From NCBI GenBank assembly GCA_003167365.1, contig PMTM01000012.1, forward strand, positions 65,255 to 129,254: 64,000 nt of DNA, given 5' to 3'. Both the position numbers and the translations under genes were made by a program. Positions 27,193-36,968 of the stretch are shown one piece after another; the first letter of the stretch is position 1; each line of letters begins with the position of its first letter. Origin of the DNA: Spartobacteria bacterium (GTDB lineage Bacteria > Verrucomicrobiota > Verrucomicrobiia > Chthoniobacterales > UBA10450). The notes below the pieces were generated by a model that did no database searches, was not told the origin of the DNA, and saw only the letters and a list, made by a program, of their open reading frames with translations.

Positions 27193-27783
27193 ATGAACGA
27201 TTCCGTCACTCAAATCAAAGACAGCACGGCTAATCCCGCTCCGCTCGGGCTGCTCGCCTTTGGCATGACCACCGTGTTGCTCAATCTGCACAACGCCGGC
27301 TTCTACGAACTCAACAGCATGATCCTGGCGATGGGTCTCTGCTATGGCGGCGCCGCGCAAATCATCGCCGGCATCATGGAATGGAAAAAGGGGAACACCT
27401 TCGCCACCACCGCGTTTCTTTCCTACGGTTTCTTCTGGTGGTCGCTGGTGGCCTTGATCGTCCTGACCAAACTGGGATGGGGCGCGCCCTCCAACGAAAC
27501 ATCGATGGCGGCGTATCTGGCCATGTGGGGATTGTTCACCGCCGTCATGTTCGTCGGCACGTTGCGGTTAAACCGCGCGCTGCAAATTGTTTTCGCCACG
27601 CTCACGGTTCTGTTCTTTCTGCTCGCCTACGGCGATTTCACCGGGGCGAGTGCCGGATTCAAACATGTCACCGGTTATGAAGGAATCCTCTGCGGATTTT
27701 CCGCGATTTACGCCGGTCTGGCGCAGGTGCTCAACGAATTGTTCGGCAAAATTGTGCTGCCACTCGGCCCAGTAACAAAATAA
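27193..27783 (+). CDS. Acetate/succinate uptake transporter (GPR1/FUN34/YaaH family)
   Basis: Inner-membrane transporter of 196 residues with six hydrophobic helices. The family signature [23 protein letters not shown] opens helix 1, followed by [33 protein letters not shown] and an NRALQIVF loop. I choose ATG 27193 ([10 protein letters not shown]); the frame is open to 27148 but that lead is not family-like. Divergent from the DUF885 peptidase. Confidence 0.92.
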   Translation: MNDSVTQIKDSTANPAPLGLLAFGMTTVLLNLHNAGFYELNSMILAMGLCYGGAAQIIAGIMEWKKGNTFATTAFLSYGFFWWSLVALIVLTKLGWGAPSNETSMAAYLAMWGLFTAVMFVGTLRLNRALQIVFATLTVLFFLLAYGDFTGASAGFKHVTGYEGILCGFSAIYAGLAQVLNELFGKIVLPLGPVTK

Positions 27784-27841
27784 TCGCTGGCTCAGTATTG
27801 GGACAAGACTCAACCCGCCAGAAAATCCAAGCAAGACGCTC

Positions 27842-28333
27842 ATGTGGTTTCTTTCTCCCACCGGTGCTTTTTGGGCGAGCGTTGGCATTATCTTAGGATT
27901 GGTTGGCACCTATTACTTATTTCGTACCAAGCTAACGATTGAGCCGGATGCGACTTTAGATCCGAAAAATCCCCTAGTGACTCCTTTCCGGATCACAAAC
28001 GATGGAGTCTTAAGTATATACGATGTGGATCGCTCTTGTGATATTCGACTCATCAAAGCGAGCAACATCACAGTGAGTAACGTAAACGTGATAAATGCTG
28101 TTCCGAAAATCCCGAAATTAAGAACCGGCGAGCAAACCTCTTTAACTATTCCGTCATTTCCTAATCGGGTTATTCCGATTGTTCCGACACTTCCATTTGA
28201 AAACGTGGATGTGGAGATCGTCGTGAAATACAAGACGCTTTTTAGGCTGCAAAGGGAAATTCGATCTAGATTTGATGTCATGGTATTAAGTGACGGCTCA
28301 TATCAGTGGTTTCATAAAGCGCTTTCCGAATAA
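27842..28333 (+). CDS. Hypothetical single-pass membrane protein
   Basis: 163 residues with one N-terminal helix (FWASVGIILGLVGTYYLF) and a beta-rich soluble part. No family is recognised. Composition is more AT-rich than the neighbours. The ATG is 58 bp after the transporter stop. It may be an accessory gene; no catalytic motif is visible. Confidence 0.6.
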   Translation: MWFLSPTGAFWASVGIILGLVGTYYLFRTKLTIEPDATLDPKNPLVTPFRITNDGVLSIYDVDRSCDIRLIKASNITVSNVNVINAVPKIPKLRTGEQTSLTIPSFPNRVIPIVPTLPFENVDVEIVVKYKTLFRLQREIRSRFDVMVLSDGSYQWFHKALSE

Positions 28334-28522
28334 GAAGGCATTGAGTTGTTTCAAGGGGTAATCACCCGCATTTATCCGTTCCAGAATTGGGACGGTGACA
28401 TCCCGCAGGTGGGACATTCTTACTGAGTGCGGGTTTTAGCTCCGGAAGATAATGAGCTTTGTCTGAACACGTTATACGAAACATTTTCCTGTGGCATATC
28501 GCTTGCAAAGGGAAGCGGAGAC

Positions 28523-29515
28523 ATGGCCATGATCATTCGCGTTGTATTCTTGTTATTGGCCGCGGCATGTCCGGTGTTTGCGTTGTCCGAACAACACGCG
28601 GACGAAAGTTTTGATGTCACGGCGGGCGCAAAATTGGTGGTCGATGTCGACTTCGGGACGATCGACGTGACCCACGGCGCGGAAAATAAAATCGCGGTAA
28701 ACGTTTATCGAAAAATAGACGGCCCCAACGAAACGCTCGAAAAAGAGTATCTCGCTTCCGCGCCGCTCACGATCGTGAAGGAAGGAAACACTGTCGTAGT
28801 TCGAGCGCAACGCGAGGAGCACCATAAGAATTGGAGCTGGAGTGGTCACACCACCATGCAAGCGCGCTACACCATTCGCGTGCCGGCGGAAATCAACGCG
28901 GAACTTTCCACCGGCGGCGGCGAAATCTCGGCCACGGAAGTGTCCGGTTCGTGCAAAGCGGATACCAGCGGCGGCGATCTCAAATTCACGCGATTGCGCG
29001 GTCCGCTCCAGGCCAGCACGAGCGGCGGACATATTTTGCTCGAGGCTTGCGATGGCGCGATCAATATCGAAACGAGCGGCGGCAAGATCGAATCACTTGC
29101 GGGTAGCGGTACCTTGAATGCGACTACGTCCGGCGGCTCGATCGCGGTGCGCAATTTTAGCGGAGACACCAAAGTGGAAACGAGCGGCGGCGCGCTCAAT
29201 CTGGAAAATATTCGCGGCCGCCTCTCCGGCGAAACTTCCGGCGGTTCGATTACGGCAATCATTCCCGCGCCCGTGCCCGGCGACATCAAGTTGGAAACTT
29301 CCGCCGGCGCAATCGAGATCGCGGTGCCGCCGGATGCAGGTTTGGATGTAAAAGCGGAAACGAACATCGGCGGCGTAACGAGTGAGCTCCCGATGATCAC
29401 AAAACACGCCGGCCGTGACGGATTACAAGGCACGATCAATGGCGGCGGCAAATCGATGGTGTTGCGCACTGGCGCCGGACACATCGTGATCAGGTCGACC
29501 AGTCCGGCCCATTAA
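28523..29515 (+). CDS. Secreted DUF4097-type beta-repeat protein
   Basis: 330 residues from ATG 28523, with a signal peptide MAMIIRVVFLLLAAACPVFA. The mature protein is a right-handed beta-repeat with recurring S/T-SGG steps (DTSGGDLKF, STSGGHILLE, ETSGGKIES, TTSGGSIAV, ETSGGALNL, ETSGGSITA), matching the DUF4097/adhesin-like family found in envelope-stress operons. Upstream in-frame codons to 28427 lack a ribosome-binding site. It is followed 48 bp later by two ABC-permease genes on the same strand. Confidence 0.85.
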   Translation: MAMIIRVVFLLLAAACPVFALSEQHADESFDVTAGAKLVVDVDFGTIDVTHGAENKIAVNVYRKIDGPNETLEKEYLASAPLTIVKEGNTVVVRAQREEHHKNWSWSGHTTMQARYTIRVPAEINAELSTGGGEISATEVSGSCKADTSGGDLKFTRLRGPLQASTSGGHILLEACDGAINIETSGGKIESLAGSGTLNATTSGGSIAVRNFSGDTKVETSGGALNLENIRGRLSGETSGGSITAIIPAPVPGDIKLETSAGAIEIAVPPDAGLDVKAETNIGGVTSELPMITKHAGRDGLQGTINGGGKSMVLRTGAGHIVIRSTSPAH

Positions 29516-29563
29516 TTTTTATGCGCTAACCAAAATCGACATTTTCATTCAACCCTACTACTC

Positions 29564-32128
29564 ATGAACGATTTCCGGTTTGCCGTACGTCAACTTTGGA
29601 AAGCGCCGAGTTTTACGATCGCCGCCGTCGCGGTGCTTGCACTTGGCATCGGCACCAACACGGCCATTTTCAGTCTGGTTAACGCCATGTTGTTCGCGCC
29701 ACCGGTGTATAAGCAACCTTCGGAGATCGTGCAGCTATTCTCGCAGGACCGGACGAACCCGAAGAGTTTCCGCGCCTTCTCTTATCCGACCTACTGCGAC
29801 ATTCGGGACCAGAACAGTGTGTTCTCAGGCCTGATGGCGCATAGAGATACCGTGGTTGGGTTGGGGGAAAAGGGGAACACCCGTCGCGCGGAGGCGTTTC
29901 TGGTGAGCTCCAACTACTTCTCAGTGCTCGGAGTCTTACCGGCCTACGGTCGCCCGTTTCTGCCGGAGGAAGAAAAACCGGGTGGCGATCAACGCGCCGT
30001 AATCGTGAGCTACACCTATTGGCAGAAAAACTCGCGCGATCCATCCCTTCTCGGCCGTACGCTCCTGCTTAACGGCCACGCATTCACCATCGTCGGCATC
30101 ATGCCGGAAGGCTTCACTGGCACCGTGAGCATCGAATCGCCGGAAATTTGGCTGCCGCTCGGAGTTCATGACGAAGTCGGGAATGAGCTTGGAGGCGTAC
30201 GTAACCACTCCCTCGCCGATCGCAATATGAACAATCTTCTGCTCGTCGGCCGGCTCAAGCCGGGAGTCACGTCAGCGGCGGCGGCCCCTGCGCTCAAAGG
30301 CCTCGCGGCAAACTTGGAAAAAGAATTTCCAGTTGAACAAAAGAACCAAACATTCATGACGGCGCCGTTGTTCCGGTTCGGCGCTGGCACCGATCCCACG
30401 GAAGGCGATCCGATTACCACCGTTGGAACAGTCCTGACGGGAATGGCGGCTGTGGTGCTGCTCGTCGCGTGTTTGAACCTGGCGAACATGCTGCTCGCGC
30501 GCGGGACCGCCCGCCGCAAGGAAATTGCAATTCGTCTCGCACTGGGCGGCAGCCGATCGCGCATCGTCAGACAACTTCTCACCGAAGGATTCGTGCTCGC
30601 GCTTCTGGGCGGCCTGTGCGGAATGCTGCTGGCGCTCTGGTCTTCCGAGCTGCTCATCGCGTCACTCCGCGCAATTCTGCCGATCGACATTATTTGGTTG
30701 AGTGGCCCCAACCCGGTGGTCCTGGGCGCGACTCTGGTATTCTGTGTTCTGGGCACACTTTGCTTTGCGCTCGGTCCGGCGCTCAAGCTCTCTCGCACGG
30801 CCGTGGTCGGAGACTTGAAACAACAAGCTGGCGAGGACGTGAGTCGCCGGCGTTGGAAATTTCTGCCGCGCAATCCGCTCGTCGTGGTTCAGATCGCTTT
30901 CTCACTCGCGCTGATCACAGCAGCCGCGCTTTTTATTCGGGGGGCCGCGAAAGCGGCTTCGGTCGAGACCGGATTGCATGCCGATAATACCTTTCTCGTT
31001 GAAGTCGATGCGAGCCTGGGTGGCTTCGATCGAACTCGGACCCAGGATCTTTATCGCGTTGTCAGCGAGAAGCTCGCCGGTCTTCCGGGCGCGGAACACG
31101 CGAGCATCTCGGCCACGGTGCCATTTGGACTCAATTCCGTGAAAAAAAACGTGCGGCGCGCGGGCGTTCACCCGGCTCCGGACGCCAGGCCATCCACTGC
31201 GGCGGAGGGACTGACGCTCGCTCCCTGGTGGAATGGTGTCGGCGCGGATTATTTCGCGGCAGTTGGATTGCCACTGTTGCGCGGCCGCACCTTCACGGCC
31301 GCGGAAGCGACCCAAGCCGGTGGGCCGGCGGTCGCCATCATCGACGAAGTCCTCGCGAAAAAACTGTGGCCGGATGGTGATGCGCTCGGCCAACGAATCC
31401 AATTCCCCATCCGGGATGATGCCCCGCCGGAAAACCCCGAGGACAGCAACGGCGAGATCAAACGCGGAGAGACGATCGAAATTATCGGCATTGTGCCGGC
31501 CACGAAAAACAGGTTGTTCGAGAAACAGCCGGCCGGTTCTCTCTATCTGCCCTTTGCCCGAAGTTTTCAAAGCGACGTGTTCTTTTTCGTCAGATTTGCT
31601 TCGCTCTCGCCCAGTAACGATCCCGCCACCGCCGACCTCCTGCGCCGGACGGTGCAAAGTGTCGATCCCTTGCTGCCCGTCATCGAGTTGAGAACGTTCG
31701 CGCAGCACCTGGATGGCAATCCGCAGTTATGGATCGTCCGGGCCGGAGCGGTCTTGTTCTCGGTTTTTGGTGGACTCGCTCTGGGCCTGGCCGTCGTAGG
31801 AATCTACGGCGTCAAAGCGTATGCGGTCGCGCGGCGAACGCGTGAGATCGGAATCCGAATGGCGCTGGGCGCGGAGCGCAAGACCGTCCTGTGGATGATT
31901 CTGCGCGAAGGCTTCGTCATGGTCGCGGCCGGTCTCGCGCTGGGACTTCTCCTTGCCTTCGGAACCGGAAAAATCGTGAGCAGCATTCTGTATCAAGTGA
32001 GCCCGCTCGATCCGTTCGCGTTCACTCTTGCGCCCGCGCTTTTGGCCATGGCGGCGTTGCTCGCCACCTGGCTGCCTGCTCGGCGCGCGACGCGCATCAG
32101 TCCGATGGCGGCTCTTCGCACAGAATAA
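29564..32128 (+). CDS. MacB/FtsX-type ABC transporter permease (ADOP family)
   Basis: Permease of 854 residues. The N-terminal helix FTIAAVAVLALGIGTNTAIFSLVNAML is followed by a large periplasmic MacB-type core domain, two FtsX helix bundles (the first with RRKEIAIRLALGGSRSRIVRQLLTE, the second with RTREIGIRMALGAERKTV) and a second periplasmic domain between them. This duplicated layout without an attached ATPase is the acidobacterial duplicated orphan permease (ADOP) type. The substrate is unknown. Forms a pair with the next gene. Confidence 0.92.
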   Translation: MNDFRFAVRQLWKAPSFTIAAVAVLALGIGTNTAIFSLVNAMLFAPPVYKQPSEIVQLFSQDRTNPKSFRAFSYPTYCDIRDQNSVFSGLMAHRDTVVGLGEKGNTRRAEAFLVSSNYFSVLGVLPAYGRPFLPEEEKPGGDQRAVIVSYTYWQKNSRDPSLLGRTLLLNGHAFTIVGIMPEGFTGTVSIESPEIWLPLGVHDEVGNELGGVRNHSLADRNMNNLLLVGRLKPGVTSAAAAPALKGLAANLEKEFPVEQKNQTFMTAPLFRFGAGTDPTEGDPITTVGTVLTGMAAVVLLVACLNLANMLLARGTARRKEIAIRLALGGSRSRIVRQLLTEGFVLALLGGLCGMLLALWSSELLIASLRAILPIDIIWLSGPNPVVLGATLVFCVLGTLCFALGPALKLSRTAVVGDLKQQAGEDVSRRRWKFLPRNPLVVVQIAFSLALITAAALFIRGAAKAASVETGLHADNTFLVEVDASLGGFDRTRTQDLYRVVSEKLAGLPGAEHASISATVPFGLNSVKKNVRRAGVHPAPDARPSTAAEGLTLAPWWNGVGADYFAAVGLPLLRGRTFTAAEATQAGGPAVAIIDEVLAKKLWPDGDALGQRIQFPIRDDAPPENPEDSNGEIKRGETIEIIGIVPATKNRLFEKQPAGSLYLPFARSFQSDVFFFVRFASLSPSNDPATADLLRRTVQSVDPLLPVIELRTFAQHLDGNPQLWIVRAGAVLFSVFGGLALGLAVVGIYGVKAYAVARRTREIGIRMALGAERKTVLWMILREGFVMVAAGLALGLLLAFGTGKIVSSILYQVSPLDPFAFTLAPALLAMAALLATWLPARRATRISPMAALRTE

Positions 32129-32195
32129 AAACAAGTGACGTGTGACCAAGAAAACGCAGTGACTACTCAATCCAGAATCTAGAATCCAAAATGGT

Positions 32196-34658
32196 ATGAT
32201 GAACGACATTCAATACGGACTGCGCCAGTTGATAAAGCATCCGGCCTTCACCTTCGTTGCCGTAATCACCCTCGCGCTCGGCATCGGGGCTAACACCGCC
32301 ATTTTCAGCGTGGTCAACGCGGTGCTCTTAAAACCGCTGCCCTTCCCGGCGCCGCAGCAGCTTCTCGCCGCCGGCATGATCAATTCGCGTAATGGCACTT
32401 CGCCCGATCAGCTCGGCTCGCTCTCCTATCCCGACTTCTTCGATTTCCGGGAACAGAATCGCACCCTTGCCGGCATCGCGCTTTATCGCGATCGCAATTT
32501 CGCCGTCTCCGACGAACAAGGTGCGCATAATCTTCGCGGCATGACATGCAGCGCGGAATTTTTCGACGTACTGGGGATCAAACCGGCCATCGGCCGTGGT
32601 TTCGTGCGCGTAGATGAACAGGCCGGCGGCGGGCCCGGCGGTTTGAAAGTGGTTTTGAGTCACGACTATTGGCAGTCGCATTTTGGCGGGGACAAGAGCG
32701 TGATCGGGCGAACGATGGAACTCGATCGCCGCCAATACATCATTCTCGGCGTGATGCCGCCACGGTTTCAGTTCCCGATCGATCCCGACCCGATCGAGCT
32801 TTACGTGACCATCGCGGACGACGCTTCGACTTCGGATGGATCGAAGCCGTCCACGGAACAGCGCGGCAGTCATAGCATGAAGGCGATCGCGCGCTTGAAA
32901 CCGGGAGTGGCGATCGAACAGGCGCAAAGCGATCTCTCTACTATTGCGGCGAATCTCGAAAAGCAATTTCCGGATTCGAATACGAATTTCGGAATACTGG
33001 TGAAACCGTTGCGCGAAGACTTGATCGGCGATGTGCGAACCGGACTTTATGTTTTGTTTGGCGCGGTTCTTTGCGTTCTTCTAATTGCGAACGCGAACGT
33101 AGCCAATTTGCTGCTCGCGCGCGCATCCGTGCGCGGGAAAGAGATGGCGTTGCGCGCAGCCATGGGCGCGAGCCGCATGCGCATCATCCGGCAATTGTTG
33201 ACGGAAAGCCTGCTGCTTGCGGGAATCGGCGGCGCGTTGGGACTGCTCTTCGCGCAATGGGGAACCGAGGCGCTGGTCAAAGTCGTGCCGGGAAATATTC
33301 CGCGCATAGGCGAGATGCACCTCGACGGCGTGGTGCTCGGATTCACGCTTCTGGTTTCGCTCACCACCGGAATCATTTTCGGCCTGGTGCCGGCGTGGCA
33401 GGCATCGCATGTCGATCTCAACAGCTCGCTCAAGTCCGGTAGCCGTACCGGCAGCGGCGGCGAACGAAAAGGCCGGTTGCGCAACGCGCTGGTCGTAGCG
33501 GAAGTGGCGTTGGCTTTGGTCTTGTTGATCTGCGCGGGCTTATTGATTCAAAGCTTCGCGCGCCTCGGTCGCGTGCAATCGGGCGTACGCACAGAGCGCT
33601 TGTTTACCGCACGCATCGACTTGCCGGGTTCCGCTTATCCGAAGAACGACAATATCATTAATTTTTTCCGGCAGTTGCTCCCGCGTGTCCGCGCGCTTCC
33701 GGGGGTGGAATCGGCCAGCACGATCTTGCCGCTGCCTTTAAGTGGGAGCAACATGACGACGGATTTCGACATCCAGGAACATCCGTTGCCGGAAGGGCAA
33801 CGCGCGGCCGCCCCGGTGCGAATCGCAGATAACGATTATTTCAAGACGATGGGGATCCCAGTCCGGGCAGGCCGGGTCTTTAACGACAACGATCGCTTTG
33901 ATTCCACTCCGGTGGCAATCGTGAACGAACGCTGGGCGAGTAAATATTTTCCGGGTCAAAACGTAATCGGGAAACAGATTCAACCCGGCTTTAGCGCGGA
34001 TGATAAAGACGCGAAAATGCGCGAGATCATCGGCGTGGTGGGTAATGTGAAGCACCTTTCGCTGCGAAAGGAGGAAACGCCGGAGATGTATCTGCCGCAG
34101 ACGCAGATCCCATTTAACATGATGACGCTGGTCGTACGCACGAGCGTTTCGAATCCGGCGGCGCTTACCTCCGCCATCCGCGGAGAACTGGCTGCGCTCG
34201 ATCCGAATCTTCCCCTGACGAATGTGCGCGTGTTTGACGAATACATCTCCCGTTCGCTCGCGCGCCCGCGTTTCAATGCGCTTTTGCTTTCCATCTTTGC
34301 CGGCACTGCGTTGCTTCTGACGGCGATCGGAATTTATGGCGTCATGGCTTACTCGGTCGCGCAGCGGACAAACGAAATCGGGATCCGCATGGCGCTCGGC
34401 GCGGCGCAGTCGTCCATCTTCCGATTGGTCGTTGGCCAGGCCATGATCCTGGTCGGAATCAGTCTGGCCATCGGCTTGGTCGGCGCATTTGCTGCGACCC
34501 GCTTGCTTAACAGTCTCCTCTTTGGCATCGGCGCCTGGGACCCGATCACGTTTGGCCTGATCGTGTTGCTTGTTTCCGTCGTCGCATTTCTGGCGGCATG
34601 GTTGCCCGCTCGTCGCGCCTCGCGCGTCGATCCCATCATCGCTTTGCGCTCCGAATAA
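32196..34658 (+). CDS. Second MacB/FtsX-type ABC permease (ADOP family)
   Basis: 820 residues with the same architecture as its neighbour: FTFVAVITLALGIGANTAIFSVVNAVLL, a MacB-like core, RGKEMALRAAMGASRMRIIRQLLTESLLL, a second periplasmic domain, then RTNEIGIRMALGAAQSSIFRLVV. The two proteins are clearly paralogous but diverged. The gap before it holds a periodic CCAGAATCTAGAATCCA repeat (about 32170-32190). ATG 32196 is followed by a second ATG, either of which could serve. It has an AGATCGACAT copy at 33409 (HVDL). Confidence 0.92.
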   Translation: MMNDIQYGLRQLIKHPAFTFVAVITLALGIGANTAIFSVVNAVLLKPLPFPAPQQLLAAGMINSRNGTSPDQLGSLSYPDFFDFREQNRTLAGIALYRDRNFAVSDEQGAHNLRGMTCSAEFFDVLGIKPAIGRGFVRVDEQAGGGPGGLKVVLSHDYWQSHFGGDKSVIGRTMELDRRQYIILGVMPPRFQFPIDPDPIELYVTIADDASTSDGSKPSTEQRGSHSMKAIARLKPGVAIEQAQSDLSTIAANLEKQFPDSNTNFGILVKPLREDLIGDVRTGLYVLFGAVLCVLLIANANVANLLLARASVRGKEMALRAAMGASRMRIIRQLLTESLLLAGIGGALGLLFAQWGTEALVKVVPGNIPRIGEMHLDGVVLGFTLLVSLTTGIIFGLVPAWQASHVDLNSSLKSGSRTGSGGERKGRLRNALVVAEVALALVLLICAGLLIQSFARLGRVQSGVRTERLFTARIDLPGSAYPKNDNIINFFRQLLPRVRALPGVESASTILPLPLSGSNMTTDFDIQEHPLPEGQRAAAPVRIADNDYFKTMGIPVRAGRVFNDNDRFDSTPVAIVNERWASKYFPGQNVIGKQIQPGFSADDKDAKMREIIGVVGNVKHLSLRKEETPEMYLPQTQIPFNMMTLVVRTSVSNPAALTSAIRGELAALDPNLPLTNVRVFDEYISRSLARPRFNALLLSIFAGTALLLTAIGIYGVMAYSVAQRTNEIGIRMALGAAQSSIFRLVVGQAMILVGISLAIGLVGAFAATRLLNSLLFGIGAWDPITFGLIVLLVSVVAFLAAWLPARRASRVDPIIALRSE

Positions 34659-34736
34659 AAACCAAAACAATACATACGTTTTGACCTTCAGTGCTGAGCG
34701 CGACTGCTCACATACATGATTCAAAAGTTAAACGCC

Positions 34737-35162
34737 ATGAAAGCAATATCGATTAAATCACTGGTATTGCTGCTGCTCACATTTTACGGAGTCGCCGGAG
34801 CACAGAGCGAGTCGCACGAAGGGATCAGTTTCTTCAACGGAACGTTGAAAGAGGCAATCGCAAAAGCAGAGAACAAGTTTGTGTTCTTCGACGCCTACGC
34901 CAGTTGGTGCGGACCGTGTAAAGCGATGGATAAAGATGTTTTCACGGACAAGACCGTCTCCGCTTACCTGAATGCGAAGTTCGTCTCTATCCGAATCGAC
35001 ATGGAAAAAGGAGAAGGTCCGGTGCTGGCGAAAAAGTACGCTTCGATTAACGGCTATCCGTCATTATTATTTCTCGATAACGGTGGAATGGCTCTTAAAA
35101 CCCTCCTCGGCTCCCGGGATGCAGAAGAATTCCTAGCTGAAGCGAAGCTAGTCGCCAAGTAG
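34737..35162 (+). CDS. Secreted thioredoxin-like protein
   Basis: About 141 residues from ATG 34737; an in-frame ATG at 34716 is possible. A signal peptide (SIKSLVLLLLTFYGVAGAQ) is followed by a thioredoxin fold with the classical WCGPC redox motif (FDAYASWCGPCKAMDKDVF) and the cis-proline stretch NGYPSLLFLD. It resembles DUF255/thioredoxin_7 proteins that act in the periplasm. It could keep cysteines of exported proteins reduced. Confidence 0.9.
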   Translation: MKAISIKSLVLLLLTFYGVAGAQSESHEGISFFNGTLKEAIAKAENKFVFFDAYASWCGPCKAMDKDVFTDKTVSAYLNAKFVSIRIDMEKGEGPVLAKKYASINGYPSLLFLDNGGMALKTLLGSRDAEEFLAEAKLVAK

Positions 35163-35508
35163 TTCAGGGCGGCGATCTTCTAATGTAGCTAGTTGTGAGG
35201 CGGTGCATTCGTTTCGCCATTGGAACCGATGGCAATTCATAATATTGTGCCCTCGTGCAGTTCCCCTCGTACTTTCAATCGATCCGATTTATCCTTTCTT
35301 ACTCGTTAAGGTTTTTACACGCAGGGGCTAGACGGGCGAACCTCATATATATATGAGGTTCTCGCTCTTAGCTCCGCGGTAGGAACCTGAATGTTCTTAC
35401 GCCGATTGTGTCTGTGACGGATAATCTAGCTTTACCGGAAAAACCGTCTTGACGCGCATCCCCGCGGTGCCAGTTTCAAAAACAGAGCCTGGTATTTGAC
35501 AATTGCCT
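35163..35508. other. Intergenic region with a perfect 24-bp palindrome
   Basis: 346 bp without a credible gene. At 35338-35361 the half GAACCTCATATA is followed directly by its exact reverse complement, giving a 24-bp perfect palindrome with an ATATATAT centre, suited to a dimeric regulator or a terminator-like hairpin. It lacks a following T-run on either strand. The rest is AT-rich and may include the promoter for the downstream genes. Confidence 0.6.
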
Positions 35509-35664
35509 ATGACACCCGCTGCCCGCGTCGCTCGCTTTGTTTCCTGGATCGGTCATCCACTGGTTATTATCACAACTTCTGTCGGAATTGTTGTTGCGAC
35601 ACAGCTGCCGGCGAGAACGGGAGTTCTCATTTTGGCAGCGCTAGGAACGCATCAAACCCAATGA
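35509..35664 (+). CDS. Short membrane ORF upstream of the amidase (possible fragment)
   Basis: 51 codons from ATG 35509: MTPAARVARFVSWIGHPLV, then a hydrophobic helix and LPARTGVLILAALG, ending at TGA 35662-35664. The SWIGHPLV start resembles PAP2-like or related membrane phosphatases, but the protein stops after one to two helices. It overlaps the amidase start by 4 bp (ATGA), which argues that it is translated or is the leftover 5' end of an earlier gene. Confidence 0.4.
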   Translation: MTPAARVARFVSWIGHPLVIITTSVGIVVATQLPARTGVLILAALGTHQTQ

Positions 35665-36968
35665 TAAACCGTAGCTGCCTCGTCGCCCGAGTAATTCTCG
35701 GGCTTTGCTCGATCAGTTGTCTCAGTGGCTGCTCGGCTCTGCAGAGGCACTCGCGCACCGGCACTCCGGACGACGCATTTATTGTGTACTGGCCACCGCC
35801 GAATAATAGCGGGCGCTTGCGCCTGGCGGTGAAGGATCTCATCGATTTGAAGGGCGTGGTCACGACGGCCGGGTCTGAATATGTCTCCAAGAATGACCCG
35901 CCCGCCGCCCAAGATGCGAGCTGCATGGCAATTGCTCGCGCGCGAAATGTGCTGATCGTGGGCAAGACAAACCTCAGCGAATTCGCGCTCTCACCCTCGG
36001 GGTTCAATCGATTCTTCGGCACCCCGAAAAATCCTTTGAACCGAAGGACAAATCTCATCCCCGGAGGCTCATCGAGCGGTTCCGCGGTGGCCGTCGCGGA
36101 CGGGTCGGCGGATGTGGCATTTGGCACGGATACCGCGGGGTCAATTCGCGTGCCCGCGGCTTGTTGCGGGGTGGTCGGATTGAAGACGACTTTCGGACTC
36201 GTTCCGCTGCGCGGAGTGTTCCCGGTTGAGCCGAAGCATATGGATACGGTCGGGCCGCTAGGCAAGGACGTCGCGCACACGGTGGAAGGCATGGATCTTT
36301 TGCAAGCGGGATTTGCGCAGGAGTACAAGGCCGCCGTCGCGGATAAGCCTTCGGCCAAAAGCATCAGGATCGGGCGGCTCTACCTGGATCGCACCGACCC
36401 AAAGATCGACCGCGCGATCGACGAGACACTCAGGCAGGCGGGCTTTGAAGTGATCAAGTTGGACGCAGCCTTTAAGGCCAATTGGGACAAAGCTAACAAG
36501 GATGGAACGAACGTGGCGGCGGCCGGCGGCTGGCTGAGCGACGGCAAATATGCCACCAAACCGGGTGTAGCCACCCGCACAAGATCGGTGATCGCTCTGG
36601 GCCAAATAGCATACAACACCACCTACCAGGACGCGTTGAAGAGGCAGGCGTCATGGAAGCGCTCGCTGCGGCGGGTTTTTGAGCAGGTCGATTTCGTGGC
36701 TTTGCCAACAATTCAGCAGCTGCCGCCGAGGGTGCCGCTTTTCCTGGGATCGCCGTTTTTTGAATCGCACGTGTTGAGTTTGCAAAACACGGCCGCGGTC
36801 AACTTTGCCGGGAATCCGGCGCTGGCGGTACCGATCCCGGTGCATGATAAGCGGGTCCCACTGACCAGCGTGCAATTAGTCGGACCGCGGTTCAGCGAAG
36901 CCGGGCTGCTCAATGCCGGCCGCTTGATCGAAGCCACGCGGACACAGTCTGACCGCGGCGCAGAATAA
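35661..36968 (+). CDS. Lipoprotein amidase (amidase signature family)
   Basis: Amidase of 435 residues from ATG 35661. The signal peptide ends in LSGC (C24), so the enzyme is probably a periplasm-facing lipoprotein, unusual for this largely cytosolic family. The catalytic Lys is K58 (RLAVKDLID), followed by the Gly-Ser loop PGGSSSGSAVA and the nucleophile region TDTAGSIRVPAACCGVVG. Substrates of the family include amides and nitrile-derived amides; none can be chosen here. The frame is open to 35496 but that lead has no ribosome-binding support. The stop overlaps the next start (TAATG). Confidence 0.9.
   Translation: MINRSCLVARVILGLCSISCLSGCSALQRHSRTGTPDDAFIVYWPPPNNSGRLRLAVKDLIDLKGVVTTAGSEYVSKNDPPAAQDASCMAIARARNVLIVGKTNLSEFALSPSGFNRFFGTPKNPLNRRTNLIPGGSSSGSAVAVADGSADVAFGTDTAGSIRVPAACCGVVGLKTTFGLVPLRGVFPVEPKHMDTVGPLGKDVAHTVEGMDLLQAGFAQEYKAAVADKPSAKSIRIGRLYLDRTDPKIDRAIDETLRQAGFEVIKLDAAFKANWDKANKDGTNVAAAGGWLSDGKYATKPGVATRTRSVIALGQIAYNTTYQDALKRQASWKRSLRRVFEQVDFVALPTIQQLPPRVPLFLGSPFFESHVLSLQNTAAVNFAGNPALAVPIPVHDKRVPLTSVQLVGPRFSEAGLLNAGRLIEATRTQSDRGAE

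Noticed and set aside
27423-27605. Antisense frame inside the acetate transporter
   Set aside because: Shadow of a conserved membrane gene.
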